Assembly (NCBI GenBank): GCA_003427395.1
Contig: BFEA01000175.1
Coordinates: 1,470,707-1,498,400, forward strand
Reading direction: 5' to 3'
From: Chara braunii
Taxonomy: Eukaryota; Streptophyta; Charophyceae; Charales; Characeae
Length of the DNA: 27,694 nt
A model generated the notes under the pieces. That model worked only from the letters and a program-made list of their open reading frames with translations. It did not search any database and was not told where the DNA came from. Within the stretch, counting starts at the first letter, position 1, and every line of letters begins with the position of its first letter. Both the position numbers and the translations under genes were made by a program. Positions 19,215 to 27,694 of the stretch are shown here, in pieces.

Positions 19215-19924
19215 AAGGCTGGGAGAGTCTCCATAAGATTGGAGGGTCCAATGCTATGTTTATCTTTGATTGCCTGAAGGACCAGACATATTCTCATAAG
19301 ATTGGGTGGTCTGGTTGCTTTGATTTGTGAGGGCTGCATATGTTTGACTTTAAGGGACCAAACATTTTTTCATAAGATTGGATGACTTGGTTGCCTTGTT
19401 TCTTTGGGTTTTCCTAATGTTTATTTAGTTCTGAAGGAGAGTTGGGTACGTTACATAAAATTGGATGACCCTGACTCTCTCTTGTTTTATTTTTTAGGGA
19501 GAAATTCATGCAAAGGATTGGACAGGTTCCCATAAGATTGGGTGGTCTAGTCTGGAGCCGCGCACATGCTAGAACCAAAGGGTTAAAATTGTTTATATCT
19601 TATACTACTTATTTGTGAACAGGCCAGTCAGACATTTTTTCATAAGATTGGATGGTCTGACTATAACTTATCACCAACTGAAGAGAGTATAAATTAAGAA
19701 TAAAAGTTGTGGTAAGAGGGAACAGGCTGAATGTTGATCTAAGATGACCGGTTCAGTCATAAATACAGACAAATATATATAACTTCAATAATTAAACGGT
19801 CTAGAGCGACTAAGCTGGTTAACCTAGTCATGCGCCCAAAAAAGAGAAAAGTTGTAATGCCCTGTGTTTGTATATATTATATGGTTGAGCTAGACATGTT
19901 CCCATAAGATTGGGTGGTCTAGCT
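19215..19924. repeat. Seven-copy stem-loop family, conserved loop and variable stems
   Basis: The core CATAAGATTGG(A/G)TG occurs seven times, starting near 19232, 19294, 19371, 19454 (as CATAAAATTGG), 19531, 19641 and 19903. In copies 2-7 a 20-21-nt loop sits between complementary arms that differ between copies. The arm pairs are ACCAGAC/GTCTGGT (19281, 19309), ACCAA/TTGGT (19357, 19387), GAGAGT..GGGT/ACCC..ACTCTC (19437, 19468), ATTGGAC/GTCTAGT with two G.U pairs (19517, 19545), AGTCAGAC/GTCTGACT (19626, 19655) and AGCTAGAC/GTCTAGCT (19888, 19917). Copy 1 is degenerate. Early copies are spaced 62-82 bp apart. No coding frame runs through. Maintained pairing with changed sequence indicates a selected or mechanistically generated hairpin. 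Confidence 0.85.
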
Positions 19925-20214
19925 TTATGCCTTATGTAAGCTGGGTATAAAGGCATAAATCATTAAAAGATTATGAACTATTGTTTGATAAATATGACTT
20001 TGGGATGGTGAGAGTACTTACCTTTATGGTTTGGCCTGCATGAGACCAAGTTCGGTTACTACTTAGTCTGAGATCCAGTTTGATAGGTAGTTGCTTTAGT
20101 TGCTCGCCACGTGCTAGAGTCATAGAAGTTAGTTTCAATTCTTGCATTTTCTTAGCTAAGTTTATTTTTACTTAGGTCGATTTCTGCATTTTCTGGGATC
20201 ATTTATTATACTTG

Positions 20215-20765
20215 GTCTTGTATAAATCTTGGTAAGCCACTTTTTCTACGGGGAGCGCTGCCGAAATTTCTACAAAACAAAGGAGTTAGTCAGATTTTGT
20301 CTTTTTCAGGGTCCAATTTTTTTGACTTTTTGACTTAGTAAAAATATGAAAAACCTCATTTTCTAAAGGGAGTGTTGCTAAAATTTTTGCTGATTCAGGG
20401 AGTTGACAAAATTGGACCTTGAGAAGTCAAAATCATTTTAGATTTTGAACTTAGCTTCGTATAAATCTTGGAATGACACTTTCTCTACGGGAAGCGTTGT
20501 CGGAAATTCTACAAATATAAGGGGGTCAGTTGAACTTTGTCTTAAAGTTGAACTCAAGTCTAACTTCTGAGTTCATATCTGACTTAGTAAAAATCTGGAA
20601 AGACTTTCTTTCTAAAGGGAGTTATGCCCTAATTTTTACTAATTCAGGGAGTAAGAAAAAATTTGACTTTACAGAATTAGAGTTTGTTTTGAGTTGGTAT
20701 AAATTCAGCAAAGACACTTTTTCTACGGGAAGCGCTGCCGAAATTTTCTTAGTTTAGAGAAGTTA
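20215..20765. repeat. Five-unit tandem array, about 120-bp period
   Basis: The anchor CTACGGG/CTAAAGGG begins at 20246, 20363, 20485, 20612 and 20723 (steps 117, 122, 127, 111). Units alternate between an A type, CTACGGGAAGCGCTGCCGAAAT, and a B type, CTAAAGGGAGTGTTGCTAAAAT. A-B-A-B-A suggests duplication of an older dimer. Each anchor is preceded by TAAA.(T/A)(C/T)TTGG...GACACTTT-like sequence. Short stems remain in some units, such as CGG...CCG in A units and AGGG...CCCT in the second B unit. Confidence 0.8.
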
Positions 20766-21623
20766 GATTATATTTTGACAGGTGGCAGGTCTGACAATCC
20801 ACTCTGTATAGAGGAGATTTTGTCAAAGGTCTGCCATTTCATTAGACACTGACTTAGGAGTAGACTCGGGATTAGTTAAGTAAAATGATTTTTCGTGAAA
20901 TCGTGATATGGAGATTACTCTCGATTTGGACTTATCAAATTAGCTAGGGGATTGGCCTGTCATGTGTTACAGGTTCTCTTGAACGTTGATTCGAAATCAG
21001 GACTAGATCAGCTTGATCCTACAAGGATCACTTTTCGTTATCACTGATAACAAGTCGGTTGCTGATTCCTCGGTCTACGACTCAACACCAATTCATCCTC
21101 AATACTCAACCTAAAAGGTTTTAGACCTGGTGATTTTTTTTGTTTTATTAAGGTTTTCACCCGGACTTTTATTGAATGGTCATTTAACAAAGGTACTGAG
21201 TATTTAATTATGGTTGGTTTGACAAAGGTTGGGCTTGCTTGGCTAAAGCGAGGGGTATGAGTATAAAGGTTGGTTGAAGTTGACTCTGTGTAGTGTGTGA
21301 AATTTTTGTTGACTCTTTGATGTGATGACAGATATGTTCTATGGTTCAGATTTTGGATTTGACTGCCTGCGATCACACACGTATATATGGTTGTGAGGAG
21401 TTCCACTGTAATTGTGAGAAGTGATCATCACATACGTATACCTCCTTTATATATGTATATATATATATACTTATATTAGGTGTTTGCGTTACTTGAGGGG
21501 CTCACGCTTAAGGGTTCAATTGGGGTTGAAATTGAGAAAAAAAAGAAAACCCCGTTTTATTGTTGAGTGTTTCTTAAAGATTTCTTAGTCGGACGTTGGT
21601 CTTGGGCCCGGATTCGAGGTCCT
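20766..21623. other. No gene recognised; TA microsatellite
   Basis: A minus-strand frame of 121 codons (21041-21406) has no family motif. A TA-rich microsatellite lies at 21448-21469. Confidence 0.4.
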
Positions 21624-21681
21624 TGTCCAGGACATCCCAGGTCCTAGACTCTGCATGGAAGGGATCTTCCCCCACGCAGAG
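21624..21681. repeat. Hairpin plus two-tier hairpin
   Basis: TGTCC-a-GGACA (21624-21634) is followed by a two-tier stem-loop. Outer arms are CTCTGC (21649-21654) and GCAGAG (21676-21681); inner arms are GGAAG (21657-21661) and CTTCC (21666-21670) with a 4-nt loop. Confidence 0.75.
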
Positions 21682-21802
21682 CCTATTTGCCCTGTCTACC
21701 GGGGCACTCAGTCTAAGGGTCGGAGGTGCCGCGGGGGCCCCACGACTATTCCTTCAGCCATGCAATATTGTGAAGCGGTGGACCCTCACGGTACTTCGAG
21801 TT

Positions 21803-21818
21803 TGACACTTGAGTGTCA
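21803..21818. repeat. Hairpin TGACACT / AGTGTCA
   Basis: Seven-base perfect arms separated by TG, between two direct copies of ACGGTACT. Confidence 0.7.
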
Positions 21819-21971
21819 TAAACGGTACTCGGATCCACGAGGGACCGTTTGTTTATGGGCACTACATAGTACGCCATCATTGCGACTGTTTGCGTAGGCA
21901 TTCATTGCTAATCGATATGGGAAGATTATGAGTCCGCGCAGTTTTATACTAAGTCTCGCGCGCGATGTTCA

Positions 21972-21989
21972 TCCGATTTCGGCATCGGA
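21972..21989. repeat. Hairpin TCCGAT / ATCGGA
   Basis: Six-base perfect arms around the loop TTCGGC. Confidence 0.65.
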
Positions 21990-22255
21990 AAGTTACAGGA
22001 TGGCTACTAAGGGACTAAGAGCGTTGTCGTATTGCTTGTCCTGTGTTGTTTTGTATATGTGCGTGTATGTGTGCGTGTTTTTATTTTTATGTCCTTAGAG
22101 TGGTGTGCTCGTGGTGTGTGGGATGCGTCCTAGTCGATCGACGATGTGTCACGCTTGGGACCTTAGCCCCCTCAAGGCGTCGGTTCGCGTGCGGGTCCGA
22201 TAGAGGCATAAAGCCGCGCGTACCTCCTCTGCTACAGTGTACGAGAAACGCCCTC

Positions 22256-22583
22256 GGCTGGTCCACCTCTGCGATTGCAGCTGATTAACTTTCGTACTAT
22301 GGACTGGTAGCTCGGCGAGGATACGCCCACCAAAGGGAGGTGACAACTCCCGTAAGATGGAGGTAAGTTGTGCCTTGCGTAGGCCCTATCCTGTCGTAGG
22401 GGCTTGCGAGAGGTATGGCTGGCGCACTCGGCCGGTGCAGCTTGCAGAAGCTCTATGTGTATTCGGGACGAGGATTAAGACCAACTCCTGCGTGACGCGG
22501 CCGGGAGGGTCCCGCGCTGCCTTGTGCGGTGCCGGACCGATGCGCTCGACAACGTTTACAAGAGGCTGGGAGTTGTAACTCCC
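22256..22583. repeat. Structured repeat R, copy 1
   Basis: It shares ordered blocks with 27064-27419: ACCTCTGCGA, GGTAGCT, GGATACGCCC, GTGACAAC, GGTAAGTTGTG, CCTATCC.GTCGTAGGGG, GTATGG.TGGC and CTCGACAACGT. Hairpin 1 (22335-22351) has arms GGGAG and CTCCC around GTGACAA. Hairpin 2 (22568-22583) has arms GGGAGTT and AACTCCC. A third, CCCTA...TAGGG (22384-22400), is conserved in both copies. The two variable hairpins of this copy therefore share the same stem sequence. The repeat may be part of an LTR, but its ends are undefined. Confidence 0.75.
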
Positions 22584-22932
22584 AACAGGTATGTCAGGCG
22601 TTTGTTTTCATGGGCGTCTGTTTACACGGGCGTCAAACCTAACATTTTTTGGATTTTTTTTTTTTTTTTTTAAGTTTTTGCTTCCCCCCATTTGAGATAG
22701 CAGCATCCTCGTGGTTTGATGAGGTCTTGCATCTTCCCGTGGATAAGGGGAAAATTTGTTTTCATTTTGCATATTTGGTGAGTAAGGTGGTGAGAGTGAT
22801 TTTTCGTGAGGTTGAACTTAGCCTCACCGCACCCTGAATCCATCTCGATTTTAACTATGGTCTGCATTTCAATTGTTCAGGGTTGTGTCTTGGCAGCATA
22901 ACATTTCAAAGGGCGGCGTTAGGCTAATGGAC
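22584..22932. other. No gene; T18 run and short GGGCGTC repeats
   Basis: CATGGGCGTCTG and CACGGGCGTCAA lie 18 bases apart near 22610-22635. A T18 run is at 22654-22671. The 62- and 65-codon frames on opposite strands are shadows of each other. Confidence 0.4.

Positions 22933-22961
<29 letters not shown>
22933..22961 (+). repeat. A29 run, possible retroposon tail
   Basis: Twenty-nine A residues. A plus-strand retroposon could end here, but no matching target duplication was found. Confidence 0.5.
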
Positions 22962-22963
<2 letters not shown>

Positions 22964-23099
22964 AAAACAATCAGGATGAAATTTTTTTCCTAACTTGAAT
23001 TTTTGAATTTGCGTCTCTATTGTTTTACTGCCCGAAATTATTTTTGTCGGCCGTGGATTTGTTTTTGTGAGTAGGTGGGCACCTACGCCACCCGCGTGA

Positions 23100-23250
23100 A
23101 TTTTTTTATTTTTTTCATTAGACGAGTGTTTAATTACAAATCGCCAAAGTCGAAGTACTTTTGACTCCTTGCTTTGAGCTTGTCGGGATTTGAACTCGCG
23201 ATTATCACGAGTTGCTTTTCCTCTCCCAACCTACGTATTTAGTTGACACC
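23100..23250 (-). mobile_element. tRNA-like SINE with A and B boxes
   Basis: On the minus strand GTAGGTTGGGAGAG (23234-23221) resembles a pol III A box. About 25-35 bases later GCGAGTTCAAATCCCG (about 23199-23184) is a good B box (G.GTTC.A.TCC). The body ends in an A-rich tail, AATGAAAAAAATAAAAAAA (plus 23101-23120). The order and spacing fit a short tRNA-derived SINE of about 150 bp. It does not fold as a full tRNA by eye, and no target duplication was seen. Confidence 0.5.
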
Positions 23251-23340
23251 CTTTTCTGACGTTTGTCAGGCAAGGAGAAACAACCAATGACTGACAAAGA
23301 TTCAGTTGACGTCACTTAGCTAAACACACCGTGACTTCCC

Positions 23341-23368
23341 CACCACAAAGATCTTCGATCTTATGGTG
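23341..23368. repeat. Hairpin CACCA-AAGATC / GATCTT-TGGTG
   Basis: An inner 6-bp stem (AAGATC/GATCTT, loop TTC) and an outer 5-bp stem (CACCA/TGGTG) are separated by a small internal loop. Confidence 0.7.
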
Positions 23369-26300
23369 AAGATTTGACAAAAACAAAACGTGGTGAAAGG
23401 TCGTGGCTGGGAATTATTTTACCCATAACCATGGCAAGGTAGTCCAACACAACCCTTTTTAAGGGCTCGCTAGCAAATTGCTTGCAAGCAGCAGATCAGG
23501 GCTTCAGTGAATGAAGCCTATAATGCTAATACCCTCGAACTACCAAATAGTCAAGGGTTCGTTATCCTCATTAGATTGAGGCCCGAAAAGGGCTTGCTTG
23601 GGGCAAACCCCATGGGGACCGAGCATGCCTCCAATTTTAATGAAAAGTTGTTCCATAACCTGTTTTCAGAGCTCAATGAGACAACTTGGAGCCATGATCA
23701 CGGAATGCACGAACTTGGGGAGGGACATGTATATAAATGCACAAGGCGGAGCAAATCTGAAGGTGAAAGTTATAGGTCACAATGCAAGGCGACAACGGCT
23801 AGTACAACTCTATAAATTTAGCAGAGGAAGTAAGCAAAGGCGACAAGTGGCAGATACAAAATGATTTCAGGATTTAGCATATGGATTGGAGGTGAACAGA
23901 GGCACAAATGAAAGCATAACTAAAGTGATGTGAGTTCCCCACCTCCACAATTATACTAGGAAGGGTTGGACTCAAGCAAAAGCACTGCAGATCAGCAACT
24001 TAGCAGCATGAGGTTATAGGATCGTAGTGAGACATGAGGCTTCATACGTGACTCTCAGGAGCTTAGGAGTGGACTGAGGTCCGGGAGCAGTTATGTATAG
24101 CTAGGAGGAGCTTGGAGGAGCTGCTGGTGGGAGTTCCTGCTGCTGGAGGAAGTACTGCTTGCAGTAGTAGTTTTGGAGGGAGGTCTATTGGAAGACGAAG
24201 GTGGAGATGTTGGTGGTTTGTGGAAGAGTGGAGAAGGAGCGAAGCAGCCATAGTCGACCCTCGCGGCACTCTGCCTCAGAGTTGGGTATGTGTTGTGCCT
24301 GTGGAACTACCCCCGAGACCACTTAGCCGAACAAGGGCTCTGAGTTGGGCCGGTTTCTAGCAATGCGGCAGACTGCACCTCCATTTCAGTGGGGTTGTGG
24401 CATCGACGTGTCAGCGCGTCGAGGGGGTAGTGTTGTTGGATTTATAACGCAATAAACTTTATTTTTTTGTATATGCTGTCAAATTTTCACGGCGACGCAT
24501 TATTTTTTTTTATGGGGAAGTGTCGTCGATTTGACCGTAAACCTGGACTAAATGTTTGAGGGGATATGCTATTTGTTTGATATCAGGGCTTCAACTTTTT
24601 TTTTTTCTTTTTTTAAGAAGGTGGTGCGGCTGCTACTGCATTTTCTGTTTAGAGTAGTGACGTGGTTGACTGTGCGGCAACAACATCTCATCTACAAGTG
24701 TTATGCTGTCGGTGTGATCGTGAGGCAACAAGTTATTTTTTTGTTGTGACATGTTGTCCGTTCGGTGGCGCAACAAGTGCAGACTTGAGTACAGGATAGT
24801 GGTGATGCTGGTGCAGGTTTGCATATTGGACCTGGTCCAAGGTGTTTCTCCCGGTTGCCGCACAAACTTTTTCTTTTCTAGCGCATGACACGCATCGGCA
24901 AAAACGTTGGACCAGGTGGGACTTATTGTCAGGTGTCCCAACGAAGTTCCGGGTCGTAGGACCGGTTAGAACTGAAGGTTTTTTATTTTGAGGAGTATGG
25001 CAGGTGCGATCTGCGACTTTAGTGCTTGCTTTGTGGTATGTGCGGTGGACCGCGTTGTTTTGACACTCGTAAATAGGCTCGGAAGCGTGCAGTTGGGAGT
25101 CGTTATTTCTTTAGAGACCACGTGATGCGGCGCGCATGTCAATGGGACCAGTTGGGACACAAGCGGGCAACGCACTCATCATTGGGGCACTCGTCGCTGA
25201 TGATTTTGACATTGGGGATTATTTTTGTTTTTTTTATAGTGCGTGGTGCAAACGATTTTAGCAGTTGGGACCATCAGGTGCTGTGGGCAGTGACACAGGA
25301 CCACTTGGGATTGCTCGGGGCCAGTTAAGACAGTTGCGGGACCACTTGGGACCGCCAAAAACCAGTTGGAGTCGATGCAAGACATGTGAAAGTTTTTGAA
25401 GGCGTGCATAACTTGTGGATCCCACATGGGGGACGCGGTAGTGGGAGGTGGATTAAGGCCATTGGTTGGCCTGAGGCTTACCTTGGGAGTGTATTTTTAT
25501 ATTTTTTTCGACGGTGCGTATATTATATTATTGGGTTTTGTTGAGTGAGTAAGGGCACATTTGCCACCACTTCACTCAAGGTCAGCTAAATGACTTAGAC
25601 ATCCCTTCATACTTGTGTGTACCTACACTTCGCTTGACCCTGTTTGTTTTGAATGAAAAGATTGAGTAGGGTTGTGAGAGTTATGCATGTGAAAGGAGAG
25701 GTTTGACTTGGGTATAAGGCTTTGTTGAACCCGTTTAAACTTAGTGTTTTGGCTTGGTGTACAAGTAGGTAGAAGAATGTTTGTGAAATAAAAGTTTACT
25801 GGTCTCTTCATGAGATGATGGAAAGGATTATCTTTCATTCAACCTTTCACATACCTGCATGTCAAAAAAACTTGTGTTATGAAGTGGGAAAATTCAACAG
25901 CCGATGAAAAAGGAACTCGTGAACAAAAAGAAGTAAGATCATTGGACTTAGCATTCATCTCAAGGATTACCCAATCTATCCCGAGTGACCTAACTCGTTT
26001 GTAGCGGTCCAAACGATTATCATTCTCTACCTCCTTTGACTTTATTTCGTCTAAGTCACTCCGCAAGGGAGGAAGGGATGAATGATTTTCATTCGAAGTT
26101 GGTGATGCACTTCCTCTGTCTAGGAAGCATCTGGGGCAGGGGTTTGTTGCTTCAGGAGTTGGCTCTGTTATCGACCTAGAGTGAACCATTATGATGAGGG
26201 CGTACTTTGTCGATTTGATGGAGACGGTCCGACTTGTAAGATCCGAGTCAAGTCATCGGGCGAGGACGAGGAGTACCCCATACGACTTCTTAGAGGGTTG

Positions 26301-26951
26301 GGTGCATAACAACTATGAGCATACGTCAACTTTCCCAAATCGTGAGCAGGAGAGGGCTGATATAGTGGCCTTAAAGGTGCACGTCTTAGGTGTCATTGTC
26401 GAATGGGACAACGAGGCCTCAAGAAGCTCAACCAAATGAAGAATTAGTCTTAAGGTGGACGCACGTAGGCACCACTCTCGTTGATAGGGTAGCGCCACAA
26501 GAAGTGCGAACCCAAAGTAGACAAAATAGAAGGGGTGACACTTAGGTCTCAACGATCAATATGGGAATGAAATTGATATCTTTGAAGACACAACTCATAA
26601 AGTCAAAACCAAGATGGTCTGGCCGCCTTGTCGGTTGTCTCATAAAGCCTAACCTGGCGTTAGCTCAATTTGTCATATTCAAATTTGTGGTATTCGACCG
26701 ATGTTATTTCGATCGTTTGTTCTATCTTATGATATTTTGTTATTCTTTCGACTCCCACGTCGGAATGCATTCACAACTATCTGGTTTATCGTACCGGTTA
26801 TCTTTTACTATGGATGGTTTCATATCGGGTACAGTCAATCTAGTCTGATTGAGTTAGGTTCAAGTATGGCAATAATTTTCTCTCTAAAGTAATAAGTAAA
26901 AAGGAATAGGATTATTTACGGGTTTCACGCTTGGTTGATACCATCCTAGTT
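23369..26951. other. About 3.6 kb without recognisable genes
   Basis: No family motif in any frame. The longest frames are 116 codons on the minus strand (25839-26189) and 102 codons on the plus strand (23507-23815). The segment 24110-24250 is low-complexity (GGA/CTG-rich) and opens frames on both strands. T-rich tracts occur near 24595 and 25225. Confidence 0.45.
25144..25353. repeat. Scattered GGACCA(C/G)TTGGGA motifs
   Basis: GGGACCAGTTGGGAC at 25144, CAGTTGGGACCA at 25262, AGGACCACTTGGGA at 25297 and GGGACCACTTGGGACC at 25338. These are imperfect 14-16-base repeats in mixed phase with irregular spacing. Confidence 0.5.
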
Positions 26952-26965
26952 AACTGACGTCAGTT
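26952..26965. repeat. Perfect 14-bp palindrome
   Basis: AACTGACGTCAGTT is its own reverse complement and contains the bZIP-type core TGACGTCA. It lies about 100 bases before the second copy of repeat R. It is either a binding site or another palindrome of the hairpin-rich zone. Confidence 0.6.
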
Positions 26966-27063
26966 CGTACTAAGGAGATCAGCGCCCTAGGGAATGAATG
27001 GCGTTCGAGTTTTTACAATGTTCTAACCAAGTGTATCTATACTGCAGCAAACGAGCAAACACA

Positions 27064-27419
27064 CTCAGTTGACCTACCTCTGCGACCGCATCTAAAAACT
27101 TTCCTACGTGGGTCGGTAGCTTAGTATGGATACGCCCCTAAAGGTTGTGACAACCTTTCAGGAAGGTAAGTTGTGTCTCACGAGAACCTATCCGGTCGTA
27201 GGGGACCGCAAGAAGTATGGTTGGCACACCTAACTAGAGCGGCGAAGGGATAATGCAACAACATTTGTCTCGACACTTCGTGGGATTACTTACGCATTGT
27301 CTCCAAGTTCTCTCTAGGTTGTTTCTTTTTAACTCATAAGTCACATGACCGGGATGACTCTCGCTTTTTGCGAAACAGGTGGGAGTTGATGGCTCGACAA
27401 CGTCAGGTTGTCACAACCT
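27064..27419. repeat. Structured repeat R, copy 2
   Basis: This is a direct-orientation relative of 22256-22583, about 4.8 kb away. Hairpin 1 (27140-27158) is AAAGGTTG-tga-CAACCTTT. Hairpin 2 (27405-27419) is AGGTTG-tca-CAACCT. Both use the AGGTTG/CAACCT stem, whereas copy 1 uses GGGAG/CTCCC at both positions. The conserved hairpin CCTA...TAGG lies at 27187-27202. The stretch between the blocks is about 50 bp longer than in copy 1. Confidence 0.75.
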
Positions 27420-27567
27420 TGCTCTGCAAAAAAAGAAAGGAGATAGACCTATTTAAACCACCAATACCTTTCCCAACTCTAAAGTATGAGCCTCTCACTA
27501 CCGGTATGTCGAGCCTTGCCGAGCCTAGAGCTACCAGTAGCGGCACATTGTGCATTTTTAAGAACAC

Positions 27568-27605
27568 AAAAATAAAATAAAATAAAATAAAATAAAATAA
27601 AATAA
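27568..27605. repeat. Pentanucleotide microsatellite (AATAA)n
   Basis: About seven AAAAT/AATAA units. The window ends in GC-alternating and GA/GGG-rich simple sequence (27656-27694). Confidence 0.9.
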
Positions 27606-27694
27606 AGAAACGTGATTTTAAAAAAAAACAAAAAACAAAAAAATACACTGCGCGATTATACGCGCGCGAGCGAGAGACAGAGACGGAGGGGGGG

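Noticed and set aside
19215-19924. CRISPR-like array (repeated core with variable surroundings)
   Set aside because: Spacing is irregular, the 'repeats' are loops flanked by copy-specific arms, the context is eukaryotic, and there are no cas genes.
19215-19924. Hammerhead ribozyme array
   Set aside because: The CTGATGA and GAAA core boxes are absent from the copies.
23181-23245. A true tRNA gene
   Set aside because: B box is good, but I could not form an acceptor stem or anticodon arm by eye; a SINE fits better.
23507-23864. 102- and 88-codon overlapping plus frames
   Set aside because: Two frames of the same DNA with no recognisable domain, promoter or splice context.
24063-24360. Leu/Ser-rich and Gly/Val-rich frames on opposite strands
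   Set aside because: Low-complexity GGA/CTG sequence; frames are a by-product of composition.

Overview
The window looks like nuclear DNA from a large, repeat-rich streptophyte (land plant or charophyte alga) genome. Evidence: a decayed plant-type LINE with a DUF4283-like ORF1, endonuclease, reverse transcriptase and zf-RVT; a fragment of plant-type mitochondrial nad4; several small inverted-repeat elements; a tRNA-like SINE; long A/T runs. I find no intact host protein gene, no rRNA, no true tRNA and no CRISPR. Nothing suggests bacterial organisation. The nad4 fragment carries residues that I remember from liverwort, moss and charophyte proteins rather than flowering plants, so a non-angiosperm host is possible.

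Left third (about 0.3-10.1 kb, minus strand): one very large dead LINE, read from right to left. It has an acidic ORF1 N-terminus (9779-10099), a DUF4283-like domain (9026-9480), a decayed zinc knuckle (7983-8220), ORF1 C-terminal remnants (to about 5.9 kb), the APE endonuclease (3980-4671), the reverse transcriptase (2486-3290) and the zf-RVT plus C-terminus (314-955). It has been hit by other insertions: a 764-bp TTAA-flanked element (8221-8984), a 332-bp foldback element with a 9-bp target duplication (1849-2180), an 86-bp inverted-repeat unit (9663-9748), and possibly the nad4 piece (4688-4879).

Middle (10.3-15.5 kb): no recognisable genes. It holds degenerate tandem repeats (13.8-14.5 kb), a dispersed repeat also present at the window start, and simple-sequence tracts.

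Right part (15.5-23.4 kb and 27.0-27.4 kb): non-coding but full of short, near-perfect stem-loops. The best signal is a family of seven stem-loops at 19.2-19.9 kb. The 20-21-nt loop is conserved (core CATAAGATTGG) while the stem sequence differs from copy to copy yet stays complementary. A second repeat pair (22256-22583 and 27064-27419) carries two hairpins per copy. Within a copy the two hairpins share a stem sequence, and between copies that sequence is different. A five-unit tandem array (20215-20765) lies between. A weak PBS-like TGGTATCAG (17296) and the layout would fit the untranslated or LTR part of a retroelement, but no gag-pol was found. The structured repeats are the candidate new system here; their function is unknown.
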